Assembly: GCA_028278955.1 (NCBI GenBank)
Contig: JAPYOC010000101.1
Span: 1-49,551, forward strand
From: Candidatus Poriferisocius aerobius
GTDB taxonomy: Bacteria > Actinomycetota > Acidimicrobiia > Acidimicrobiales > Bin134
Direction of reading: 5' to 3'
DNA length: 49,551 nt
In this document: one piece after another, positions 42,005-49,551 of the stretch
Numbering within the stretch: position 1 is the first letter of the stretch
Layout of the letters: every line of letters begins with the position of its first letter
Translations under genes and position numbers: made by a program
The notes under the pieces: model-generated
Seen by the model: the letters and a program-made list of their open reading frames with translations, nothing else
Database searches by the model: none
Told to the model about the DNA's origin: nothing

Positions 42005-44050
42005 ATGGGTGTGGTCGCAGAGAGCTGGTTCAACACCGGTTGGCGGGATGACCAGTGGTTGAACGACTGGGAGATTCCTTTTGGCTACTGGGTTCAGGAG
42101 AGTATCGACTGGCTCAACGTCAAAGCTGAAGTTGTCTTCGACATCATCAAATGGCCCTTCGAGAACCTGCTCGAGTTGGTGACCTACGACATTTTGTTAA
42201 ACATCCCCTGGCCTTTTATGTTGTTGATCTTTGTGATCATCGGCTTCTTAGTTCGAGATGTAAAGATCGGACTTGGTGCTGCGGCAGGCATTTTTATGTG
42301 TGGTTTGCTCGGTGCCGATTATTGGCTATTGACGATGCAGACCATTGGTATCATTTCGGTTGCCGTCATAATTTGCGTAGCTATAGGATTGCCTTACGGG
42401 GTATTGTGCGCTCGCAGTGATCGAATATGGAATCTCACTAGGCCGATATTAGATGGCATGCAGCTGGTGCATGCTTTCACTTACTTAATAGCCATTATTT
42501 TCTTTTTTGGTACCGGTCCAGTTGGCGGCACTATTGCCACCATGATCTTTGCTCTGCCACCGATGATTCGCTTAACAAATCTGGGAATCCGTCAAGTGCC
42601 TAGCGATACGGTTGAAGCCGCTCGAGCTTATGGAGCTTCCGATTTTCGAGTGCTGATGGATGTTCAACTCCCACTAGCTCGACCCGCCATTATGACCGGT
42701 GTCAACCAGGTTTTGTTGCTCTCGTTATCATTTGTGGGTATCATCGCAGTTATTGCTGGCGGCGGCTTGGGGCAGGAAATTTTTCGAGGGATTCAGAGCA
42801 GCAATTCCGCTGTTGGAGCGGCATCGGGCTTGGCACTCTATCTAGTCGGAGTGGTTCTGGATCGTCTAAGTCAACCACAACCCCGCGATAACCGCACGCT
42901 AGTTCGTAAAATAGGCGCTGCGCTCCGCGGCAATTACCAAATCCCATCATCAACCGCGCTTCCTGATCTTATTTCAGAAGAGCCAAAAGACTTTTCTGCT
43001 CAGACTTCGTCAACTCGACGCACAGCGTACAAACATATATGGCTGGCTAGCATAATCGGCCTGACCGGAGGAATTTTGGCTGTTGCCAGTGTGTTCTTTA
43101 CATGGACAACTGGGTCTGGTCGAGTAAGTGGTTATGCTCGATCTGAAGATTTGGATGCCAATGGAACGTTCAACGGCTATGATGCCAGCGGTGGCAGCTG
43201 GTTTGGCTTTCTGATAATTATCGTTGGAACAGCGCTCGTTATCATATCCGTGTTGATCCTCCTTGGCAGCAGGATGTCTTTCACGTATTGGTTGAGTGCG
43301 CCGATGGGAGTGATTTTTGCCGGGACGTCTATCGTTGGCATGATGGTGGTCTATTTGTTCATTTCTCCCCACGATCTGGCTCGACCTACAGAGCATGGAG
43401 TTGGTGTATTCCTTGCACTGAGCAGCGGAGCGATACTGCTTATCGGAGGATTCATTGCCTATGGGATACAGCGCTATTCTCCAAAGACGGTTGCGTTTTC
43501 CCCTCTGTTGGCTAGCCTCGCTATCGCTGCGGTAGGATTTCTCGTCGTCAGTTCGTTTGCAAATTGGATAAGCGACTCAAGGATGGGTGCGCTGACCCCT
43601 GAACAGCAGCTTCAGATCGAAGCTGAAAGAGCAAACCCAACCGATGCCGGGACAGCGATTTTGAACCAAAGCCTGTCTCGGGATGATCCGCTTCGATATG
43701 CTGGCTTCAATGATAGCGGTCCCAACTTGAGTGTGGGCATGATAGTGGTTGCGGTTGTTATTGGGGTTGCCGCCCTCGTTGTTTTTTCGGTGCCTAGAAT
43801 TGCTCCAGTATTTGAGGCGCTGCTTCTCGGAGTTGGTACTGCGGTGCTGCTCAGCATTACAGCGTGGGCGGTGAGCTTCCTCCGAGTGGCCGAAGATGGT
43901 TTGCAAACCGGAGCGGCGGGACTTCCCAGTTTGGCTGGTGGCGCCTTGGCATTGGTCGTGGCCGTCTCTCGAATGCGTCAGCGCAGTCTTGACGAGCGCG
44001 AGACCGCTCTTGGATCCCTGCGAGTTGTTGGAGGGCATCCTTTGGACTAG
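42005..44050 (+). CDS. proW: Glycine betaine ABC permease ProW fused to a C-terminal multi-helix domain
   Basis: The first 310 or so residues are a ProW permease: an N-terminal amphipathic region, then helices with ISVAVIICVAIGLPYGVLCARSD, QLVHAFTYLIAIIFFFGTGPVG and the EAA loop TVEAARAYGASDFRVLMDVQLPLARPAI. The protein then continues to 681 residues instead of stopping near 300-350. The extension (about 335-681) has around eight hydrophobic helices (for example IWLASIIGLTGGILAVASVFFTW, GFLIIIVGTALVIISVLILLG, SVGMIVVAVVIGVAALVVFSV) and a polar outside loop near 535-570. Its function is unknown. Much of the gene (about 42180-43890) is richer in A and T than its neighbours. Confidence 0.88.
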   Translation: MGVVAESWFNTGWRDDQWLNDWEIPFGYWVQESIDWLNVKAEVVFDIIKWPFENLLELVTYDILLNIPWPFMLLIFVIIGFLVRDVKIGLGAAAGIFMCGLLGADYWLLTMQTIGIISVAVIICVAIGLPYGVLCARSDRIWNLTRPILDGMQLVHAFTYLIAIIFFFGTGPVGGTIATMIFALPPMIRLTNLGIRQVPSDTVEAARAYGASDFRVLMDVQLPLARPAIMTGVNQVLLLSLSFVGIIAVIAGGGLGQEIFRGIQSSNSAVGAASGLALYLVGVVLDRLSQPQPRDNRTLVRKIGAALRGNYQIPSSTALPDLISEEPKDFSAQTSSTRRTAYKHIWLASIIGLTGGILAVASVFFTWTTGSGRVSGYARSEDLDANGTFNGYDASGGSWFGFLIIIVGTALVIISVLILLGSRMSFTYWLSAPMGVIFAGTSIVGMMVVYLFISPHDLARPTEHGVGVFLALSSGAILLIGGFIAYGIQRYSPKTVAFSPLLASLAIAAVGFLVVSSFANWISDSRMGALTPEQQLQIEAERANPTDAGTAILNQSLSRDDPLRYAGFNDSGPNLSVGMIVVAVVIGVAALVVFSVPRIAPVFEALLLGVGTAVLLSITAWAVSFLRVAEDGLQTGAAGLPSLAGGALALVVAVSRMRQRSLDERETALGSLRVVGGHPLD

Positions 44051-44113
44051 TGTTCTACCTGCCTGTGATCTGGGCATTTCTCCGTAAACAGAAAAACAAT
44101 TTGGAAGGCGAGA

Positions 44114-46165
44114 ATGATTATGAAGAAGTCTTGGAAAGTTTGGCTTGTGCTGTTTGCGGTATTCGCCCTAGTGGTCGCAGCCTGTGGCAACGACGACGAT
44201 GATCTGGGAACCGCGCCGGCGTCTGGTGGCACCCCGGCGGCTGACGACACCACATCTGATGGGCCTACGCCTGAGTCTGGGGAAATGGCTTTGCCCGGTG
44301 AGGGCAGCTCGGTGTCAATGGCTCGGGCGAACTGGTCTGAGGGCTATATGCAAGCGGCGATCTATCGTGCGTTATTGCAGGAGCTGGGCTATGAGGTGTC
44401 CGATCCCGCAGAGCAGACGCTGCAGCCCGCGGTGTTCTACCCGGCGTTGGGCGAGGGCCAGTTCGATTTGTGGGCAAACGGGTGGTTTCCGATCCACGCC
44501 ACGCTGATCGAGAATGCCGGCCTGTCTGATGTTGTGCAGCCCATCGGGAGCCAGATATCCGCGGGGGCGTTGCAAGGGTTCATTGTGGACAAGGCGACTG
44601 CTGAGGCCAACGGGATCACCAAGCTAGATGACATTGGTGACAACCCGGAGATCGCAGCGCTGTTTGACGTCGACGGGAATGGCAAGGCCGACCTGATGGG
44701 CTGCGACGATGGCTGGGGCTGCTATGTGGTGGTTGAAGACACCATCGCCCAGAACGGCTGGGAGGACACCATTGAGCAGGTGTCAGCGACGCACGCAGCG
44801 CTCTTTGCCGATTCGTTGGGCCGGTATCAGCGCGGCGAGCCGATTTTGCAGTATGTGTGGACGCCGGCCACGTTCACGGCCAAGCTCGTTCCAGGAGAGG
44901 ATGTGATCTGGCTGTCGTTGGACAACCCGCTCCCTGATCAGGCGGGCGCGGTGGATCTTCCCGCTGAGCAGTGTCCCGGCCAGCCCTGTCAGATGGGGTT
45001 CGTCCCCGCTGACATACGGGCGGTGGCCCGCAACGATTTCTTGGTCGCCAACCCGGCGGCGGCCAAGCTGCTCGAGCTGATCGCGATCCCGACGGTCGAC
45101 GTGCTGCTGTACGCGCTGGACTACGAAGGCGGTGCCAACAGCGAAGCCGACGTGCGTGACGCAGCCGCCCAATGGATCGCCGCCAACCGCGCCACTATCG
45201 ACGGGTGGCTCGACGAAGCCCGCAACGCGAGCGGCTTCACTCCCGCTCTTGCTCCAGAGCCGGAGGACACGGCGCCGTTCCGCGTCGCGGTAGTGGCCCC
45301 GAGTGCGAGCAACGACCTGGCCTTCACCCAGAGCATGTTCGACGCGGTGAACATCCTCTTGGACTCCGGGCAGATCTCGGAGTTCGCCATCACCGACGGC
45401 ACGTTCATCGTGGAGGACGCGGCCGCAGCCATTCGGGGCTATGCCGAGGACGGCTATGACCTGGTGATCGCCCACGGTTCTCAGTACGGCGGCCCGCTCG
45501 AGGAGATTGCCCCGGACTTTCCCGACGTATCGTTCGCCTGGGGCACCGCGGTCGACACCTTCGGGCTTCCCAACGTGAACTCCTATTCGGTTCGCTCCGA
45601 CCTCGGCGGCTATGTCAACGGCGTGGTCGCGGCACAGCTCACTGAGAGCGGCGTGCTCGGCGTGGTCGGCCCGATCGAGGTGGGCGACGCCAAGCTCTAC
45701 GTCGACGGGTTCGCTGCCGGTGCCACGGCTCAGAATCCCGACGTGGAGGTCAACGTCGTCTACACCGGTTCGTTCTCCGACGTAGCGCTGGCCGCCGAAG
45801 CTGCCCAATCTCACATCTCCGCCGGTGCTGATGTGCTGACCGGTTCGGCCCAGATGGTGGTGGGCGCCACCGGAGTGGCCCAGGAGAACGATGTGCTGTG
45901 GTTCGGAACCCAGTCCAACCAAACTGCTCTCGGAGAGGACATCGTGGTGGCCTCGCAGGTGTACCGCTGGGAAGCTGTGCTCTCAGAGGTTGTCGAGGAG
46001 GTCAAGGCCGGCACCTTGGGGGGCACGACCTTCATCATGACCTTTGAAGACGGAGGACTGGAGATCCAGTTCAACGAAGCTATGAGCCTTCCCGCCGATG
46101 TTCGAGCCTCAGCTGAGGCCACCATCGCCGGTCTGGCCGACGGGTCGATCTCCACCGGGCAATAG
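44114..46165 (+). CDS. Fusion lipoprotein: OpuAC (glycine betaine-binding) plus BMP/PnrA (nucleoside-binding) domains
   Basis: This 683-residue protein begins with a lipoprotein signal (VFALVVAAC, lipidated Cys24). A ProX/OpuAC domain follows (about 60-365; SVSMARANWSEGYMQAAIYRALLQELGY, LWANGWFPIHATLIE, GFVPADIRAVARNDFLVANPAAAKLLEL). After the short linker ALAPEPEDTAP a second domain starts near residue 389: FRVAVVAPSASNDLAFTQSMFDAVNIL, YDLVIAHGSQYGGPLEEIAPDFPDVSFAW, GVLGVVGPIEVGDAKLYVDGFAAGA. This is the basic membrane protein/PnrA family that feeds nucleosides to ABC importers. The two halves belong to different transporters, whose ATPase genes lie on either side (proV before, a nucleoside-type ATPase after). 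It follows proW by 63 bp with GGAAGGCGAG upstream. Confidence 0.88.
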   Translation: MIMKKSWKVWLVLFAVFALVVAACGNDDDDLGTAPASGGTPAADDTTSDGPTPESGEMALPGEGSSVSMARANWSEGYMQAAIYRALLQELGYEVSDPAEQTLQPAVFYPALGEGQFDLWANGWFPIHATLIENAGLSDVVQPIGSQISAGALQGFIVDKATAEANGITKLDDIGDNPEIAALFDVDGNGKADLMGCDDGWGCYVVVEDTIAQNGWEDTIEQVSATHAALFADSLGRYQRGEPILQYVWTPATFTAKLVPGEDVIWLSLDNPLPDQAGAVDLPAEQCPGQPCQMGFVPADIRAVARNDFLVANPAAAKLLELIAIPTVDVLLYALDYEGGANSEADVRDAAAQWIAANRATIDGWLDEARNASGFTPALAPEPEDTAPFRVAVVAPSASNDLAFTQSMFDAVNILLDSGQISEFAITDGTFIVEDAAAAIRGYAEDGYDLVIAHGSQYGGPLEEIAPDFPDVSFAWGTAVDTFGLPNVNSYSVRSDLGGYVNGVVAAQLTESGVLGVVGPIEVGDAKLYVDGFAAGATAQNPDVEVNVVYTGSFSDVALAAEAAQSHISAGADVLTGSAQMVVGATGVAQENDVLWFGTQSNQTALGEDIVVASQVYRWEAVLSEVVEEVKAGTLGGTTFIMTFEDGGLEIQFNEAMSLPADVRASAEATIAGLADGSISTGQ

Positions 46166-46187
46166 CCCCCCGGCAGAAAAGCTGCAC

Positions 46188-47756
46188 ATGGGCTCTGACT
46201 CGGCCGTGCCGATGCTGGAGATGCGCGGCATCACCAAGCGTTTCCCCGGCGTCGTGGCCAACGAAGACGTCGATTTCACGGTGCTGCCCGGTCAGGTTCA
46301 CACCCTTTTGGGCGAGAACGGGGCCGGCAAGAGCACGCTGGTGAAGATCCTCTATGGGCTCTACCAGCCCGACGAGGGGTCGATCGCCTTCGACGGCGTT
46401 CCGGTGAGCATCGACTCTCCGTCGAAGGCGATTCAGACTGGCATCGGCATGATCCACCAGCACTTCATGCTGGTGGACACCCTGACCGTGGCCGAGAACG
46501 TGGCGTTGGGGCTGGGCAAACCGCTCAGCCTTACCAAGCTCGCGCCGATTCGCCGCCGCATCCGAGAGGTTTCTGAGGAGTTTGGCCTGCACGTCGACCC
46601 CGATGCCTACGTCTGGCAGATGGCAGTGGGGGAGCGGCAGCGGGCTGAGATCGTCAAAGTGCTGTACCGAAACGTGAAGCTGCTGGTGCTGGACGAGCCC
46701 ACTGCGGTGCTGACCCCGCCTGAAGTCGCCGACCTCTTCGCCACCCTCCGCCAGTTAACCGCAGACGGAAAAGGTCTGGTGTTCATCTCCCACAAACTGA
46801 ACGAGGTGATGGAGATCTCCGACGAGATCACCGTGTTGCGCGACGGAAGAGTCTCGGGGCGCACCACTCCTGCGGCGTCCCGACGGGAGTCTTTGGCCAT
46901 GATGATGGTGGGTCGTCCGGTGGAGTTCACCCGCATCCTGGCCGAACAGGAACCAGGCCCTCCCAAATTGGAGGTGGCCGGCCTGCGGGTTCGCGGCGAC
47001 CGCGGGGAGTTGGCAGTGCGCGATGTGGACATCGACGTGCGGGCGGGCGAGATCGTGGGCGTGGTGGGCGTGTCGGGCAACGGGCAGCGAGAGTTGGCCG
47101 AGGCCATCGTGGGGTTGCGGGCGATCGAGTCGGGCGAGGTCTGTGTCAACGGCTGTCCAGTGAGCAGCCCCACTCCCAAGCGGGCGCGGTCGATGGGCTT
47201 GGCCTATGTGCCCGAGGAGCGCATGAAGTACGGCAGCATCGGAGACTTCACCGTGGCGGAGAACTTGATCTTGGTGGAGTACGACCAGCAGCCGTACGCG
47301 CGACACGGAGTATTGAGCCTCAATTCCATCGAGACCCGTGGCGAGCAGTTGATCGACGATTACTCGATTCGCACTCCGAACACCAGAACCCTCACCCGGA
47401 AGCTGTCGGGGGGCAACATCCAGAAAGTGGTGATCGCCCGAGAGTTCAGCGGCAATGCCGAGATGCTGCTGGTGGCCCAGCCCACTCGGGGGGTCGACAT
47501 CGGTGCCGCCGAGTACATCCACGAGCAGTTGCTGGCCCAGCGCTTGCAGGGCAAGGCCATCTTGTTGATCAGCGAGGACTTGGATGAGGTGATGGCGCTC
47601 TCAGATCGGATGGTGGTGATGTATGAGGGGGCGGTGATGGGCCGAGTGGCCCGGGCTGACGCCTCCGTCGAGCAGGTGGGTCTGTTGATGAGCGGGGTGG
47701 GCGAGCCCGAAGAAGCGTCGGTAGCGAGCTGGGCCGATCAAGTGAAACGGCAGTAG
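46188..47756 (+). CDS. Nucleoside/simple-sugar-type ABC ATPase with two nucleotide-binding domains
   Basis: This 522-residue protein has two ABC domains, as in the NupO/YufO and RbsA group. The first has Walker A GENGAGKST, the signature-like MAVGERQRAEIVKVL and Walker B LLVLDEPTAVLTPPE. The second has the degenerate P-loop GVSGNGQREL usual for this group, LSGGNIQKVVIAREF and LLVAQPTRGVDIGA. It would couple to a BMP-type binding protein, present as the second half of the preceding gene 22 bp upstream. The two permease genes that normally follow are absent: tRNA-Sec lies 16 bp downstream. Confidence 0.9.
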   Translation: MGSDSAVPMLEMRGITKRFPGVVANEDVDFTVLPGQVHTLLGENGAGKSTLVKILYGLYQPDEGSIAFDGVPVSIDSPSKAIQTGIGMIHQHFMLVDTLTVAENVALGLGKPLSLTKLAPIRRRIREVSEEFGLHVDPDAYVWQMAVGERQRAEIVKVLYRNVKLLVLDEPTAVLTPPEVADLFATLRQLTADGKGLVFISHKLNEVMEISDEITVLRDGRVSGRTTPAASRRESLAMMMVGRPVEFTRILAEQEPGPPKLEVAGLRVRGDRGELAVRDVDIDVRAGEIVGVVGVSGNGQRELAEAIVGLRAIESGEVCVNGCPVSSPTPKRARSMGLAYVPEERMKYGSIGDFTVAENLILVEYDQQPYARHGVLSLNSIETRGEQLIDDYSIRTPNTRTLTRKLSGGNIQKVVIAREFSGNAEMLLVAQPTRGVDIGAAEYIHEQLLAQRLQGKAILLISEDLDEVMALSDRMVVMYEGAVMGRVARADASVEQVGLLMSGVGEPEEASVASWADQVKRQ

Positions 47757-47757
47757 G

Positions 47758-49476
47758 CTAAAACCTCTTTTGGGAGGTGTCTGAGTACCTGGTGGGCTCC
47801 CCCGCCTTCAAAGCGGGTGGGACGGGCGATCCCCGTCCGGCGGGTTCGATTCCCGTCCACCTCCGCTCGCTGGCGGCCGTTTGCTCCGACAGAGGAGTGA
47901 CGGCGAAGAGCGAAGGCGAACCTTGGGTTGCGGCCCACTGCTGCAAGAGTTGATCAGCAACTCGGGCGATTTCTGTGGCATCTGGATTCAGGCCGACGTT
48001 CGCGAGAGCAGTCTGAGCATCCCTTTCCAAGCTGGCCTGATCGTGGCGAAAAACGGCAGCGAGATCGATGCGTTGCAGCAGTTTCTTCGTCACTGGCCGC
48101 TTGGCATCGGCAAACAGCAACGACTTGAGGAGCAAGGCCGTAGCTTCACTCGTCAGCGCACTGAGAAGAATTGCCGCTTCGGTTGCTGATCGGCAGGGCA
48201 GAAAATACGACGTGTCGTCGAACAGGACGGGTTGGCCTTCGCTCGGACCTACAAGCTGGAACCTAGGGGTCTTGTGGAACCCCGAGACGGCGACCTTCCA
48301 GGGCGCGAATGTGTAGGGCCCGATGCCGAACATCGAAAAAGCCGGTCGGTTTCGATATATTGACGACTTGCGGGCGGCGAATAGTTCTCTGTGGACCTGT
48401 AAATAGTTCCAGAGTCTAGGTGCTGCGTAATAAAGGTTTCTTGTTTGATCGGTCAGCGACCGTTGAGTGACTACGACCCAACGTTTTGGATGCCGGCCGG
48501 CGTTGACGTCTGAAGCCTTGAGAAGTGGGTAGATCCAATCGTTTTCGATATCAACGACCTCACCGAGAGCATTGTAGAGTTTTCCATCCTCGTCAGAGCG
48601 AAGTTCCATGACAGATGCCAAGTCGTGTTTGACGCCTTGTCGCCATTCTACTGGTGACAGGCCGTCAAACTGTCGAGACACTTTGTGCGCATCCATATCT
48701 GCAACGAGAGCACCCTCTACCAATCCCATAGTGCTGGTTGGAAAATTCTCCTCTAGTGATTCAAATATCTGGCACCGGTAATTGCGGCTACTGCTGTCGA
48801 GCCGAATAGCAAAGAGGCAGGCATCGACTGCCACCCCGAACGATTTCTTGGCATCGATGCGCCACAAGAACGATTCAGCCACATGCAATTCCAGATGGGC
48901 TGCCAGGGCGAGCACCCGACGCGCAACGGAGGTTTTGCAAAGCAGGGCTACGGTCGGCTCTTCTCGCTGCAACTCCGTGAGGAGTCGCATCCAGATATAC
49001 TCGGCTACATCAAAGTTCGACTCGCCCGTCAGCGCGTCAATACCGCGGATAGATCGCATATTCGTGCGGTCGGGAATCTGGCTTGAGCCCATAGCGCCGA
49101 GTTCGGCCACCGTGACCCATGGAGGATTGCCGAGGACCAGCAGAGGGCCTTCCACCTCCCACTTGAGCGTGCCCAGGTCGTGCTGGAACATATCGCCCAC
49201 CTCGATTCGCCAGAAGACGTTCTCGGCGCTAAAGCGGGTAAGGAGACGGCGGGCGACATCGGCGTGTGTTGGCTGGATCTCCACTCCCAGCATTTCGACG
49301 CATGGCTCGAGAACAGAAGCCGCAGCGAGCATAAAGCTGCCCTCTCCACATGTCGGCTCTAGTACACGACGCGTTCTTGGCTGAATTGTTGTCAGCACTT
49401 GAGCACACTTGACGGCAAGCTCTCGAGGCGTCTGGAAGTCGCCGAGTTCCTTATGAGAGAAGCTCTTGGACACCAT
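47758..49476 (-). CDS. N6-adenine DNA methyltransferase (Eco57I-like); C-terminus antisense to tRNA-Sec
   Basis: This 572-residue protein starts MVSKSFSHKELGDFQTP. It has SAM motif I EPTCGEGSF (40-48), motif II LGVEIQP and the catalytic motif IV NPPW (117-120), preceded by LLVLGNPPW. A long target-recognition-like region follows (DWIYPLLKASDVN, RWVVVTQ, YTFAPWKVAVSG, VLFDDTSYFLP), as in type IIG and type I-like modification enzymes. No nuclease domain or restriction partner is in view. About the last 36 residues (from SERRWTGIEPAGRGS on) are the antisense reading of tRNA-Sec, so the original C-terminus has probably been replaced. The frame stays open from the ATG to the window edge, so a more upstream start is possible. 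Confidence 0.85.
   Translation of the reverse strand: MVSKSFSHKELGDFQTPRELAVKCAQVLTTIQPRTRRVLEPTCGEGSFMLAAASVLEPCVEMLGVEIQPTHADVARRLLTRFSAENVFWRIEVGDMFQHDLGTLKWEVEGPLLVLGNPPWVTVAELGAMGSSQIPDRTNMRSIRGIDALTGESNFDVAEYIWMRLLTELQREEPTVALLCKTSVARRVLALAAHLELHVAESFLWRIDAKKSFGVAVDACLFAIRLDSSSRNYRCQIFESLEENFPTSTMGLVEGALVADMDAHKVSRQFDGLSPVEWRQGVKHDLASVMELRSDEDGKLYNALGEVVDIENDWIYPLLKASDVNAGRHPKRWVVVTQRSLTDQTRNLYYAAPRLWNYLQVHRELFAARKSSIYRNRPAFSMFGIGPYTFAPWKVAVSGFHKTPRFQLVGPSEGQPVLFDDTSYFLPCRSATEAAILLSALTSEATALLLKSLLFADAKRPVTKKLLQRIDLAAVFRHDQASLERDAQTALANVGLNPDATEIARVADQLLQQWAATQGSPSLFAVTPLSEQTAASERRWTGIEPAGRGSPVPPALKAGEPTRYSDTSQKRF
47773..47865 (+). tRNA. selC: tRNA-Sec, anticodon TCA
   Basis: The 93-nt sequence begins GGAGGTG and ends CCACCTCCG, giving an acceptor of at least 7 bp with G discriminator. 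The anticodon arm is CCCGC-CTTCAAA-GCGGG with anticodon TCA, reading UGA. The long variable arm GGACGGG/CCCGTCC and the T-loop TTCGATT complete the unusual Sec fold (long D stem, long extra arm). It closely parallels E. coli selC in layout. CCA is not encoded. It implies that the host has the selenocysteine machinery, not seen in this window. Confidence 0.93.
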
Positions 49477-49551
49477 CGAAAAAGAAGCCGGGGCTGGTTT
49501 GCGGTGCCAGCGGCGTTGGCCCAGCTGTGGCGGGGGGAGGCGGGGTTGAGG

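Noticed and set aside
49477-49551. Open frame upstream of the methyltransferase ATG to the window edge
   Set aside because: It is proline- and arginine-rich, and the ATG at 49476 fits a methyltransferase N-terminus; too little sequence remains to decide on a gene or element end.

Overview
The window reads as the replication-origin region of an actinobacterium, most likely of the Acidimicrobiia or a close relative. The evidence is the gene order gyrA-gyrB-dciA-recF-dnaN-dnaA | rpmH-rnpA-yidD-yidC-jag-rsmG-parS-parA-parB, the actinobacterial neighbours DUF3566 (beside gyrA) and cwlM-trxA-trxB (beside parB), a SigR/RsrA-type sigma/anti-sigma pair, a DUF2342 metalloprotease, frequent GTG starts and probable leaderless mRNAs. 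Most of the window is GC-rich. A distinctly AT-rich trough is centred on dnaA and the dnaA-dnaN spacer, which is the best oriC candidate.

Layout. 1-10.5 kb (minus strand): a partial Rossmann oxidoreductase, a small membrane protein, tRNA-Ile(GAT), DUF3566, a TadE-like protein, gyrA, gyrB, dciA, recF, dnaN, the origin spacer and dnaA. 10.9-16.3 kb (plus strand): rpmH, rnpA (apparently a CTG start overlapping the rpmH stop), yidD, yidC, jag, rsmG, two parS sites, parA and parB. 16.3-33.5 kb (all minus strand): a cwlM pseudo-amidase, trxA, trxB, then a complete-looking actinobacterial Tad/Flp locus (cpaB, cpaE, tadA, tadB, tadC, a pilin, three TadE/G-like pseudopilins and a 1054-residue LysM/BTAD membrane regulator), then hpt, tilS, DUF2342, a small membrane protein, anti-sigma and sigma factors, and an acyl-CoA dehydrogenase. 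33.6-39.7 kb (plus strand): an accessory oxidative cluster of a methyltransferase, two cytochrome P450s, an iron-binding lipoprotein and a Baeyer-Villiger-type monooxygenase. 39.8-47.8 kb (plus strand): a rhomboid-like protein, then a glycine-betaine ABC transporter whose permease and binding protein are both unusual fusions, a nucleoside-type ABC ATPase without permeases, and a selenocysteine tRNA. The final gene is an N6-adenine DNA methyltransferase whose reading frame runs antisense through that tRNA.

The observations most worth following are these. (1) The beta clamp gene lacks an internal in-frame block of about 75 codons that covers the dimer-interface half of domain III. (2) An OpuAC (glycine-betaine-binding) domain is fused to a BMP/PnrA (nucleoside-binding) domain in one lipoprotein, set between a ProVW pair and a nucleoside-type ATPase. 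(3) The ProW permease carries a roughly 350-residue multi-spanning extension. (4) tRNA-Sec has a methyltransferase gene abutting and running through its 3' side, the pattern of insertion at a tRNA gene. (5) A LysM-transmembrane-BTAD protein closes the Tad operon and could link the cell wall to transcription. (6) An iron-binding protein has a promoter that predicts a leaderless mRNA and overlaps an IdeR-like palindrome.

No database search was possible. Family names come from recognising motifs and gene order, and exact starts are inferred from ribosome-binding sites, overlaps and family length.
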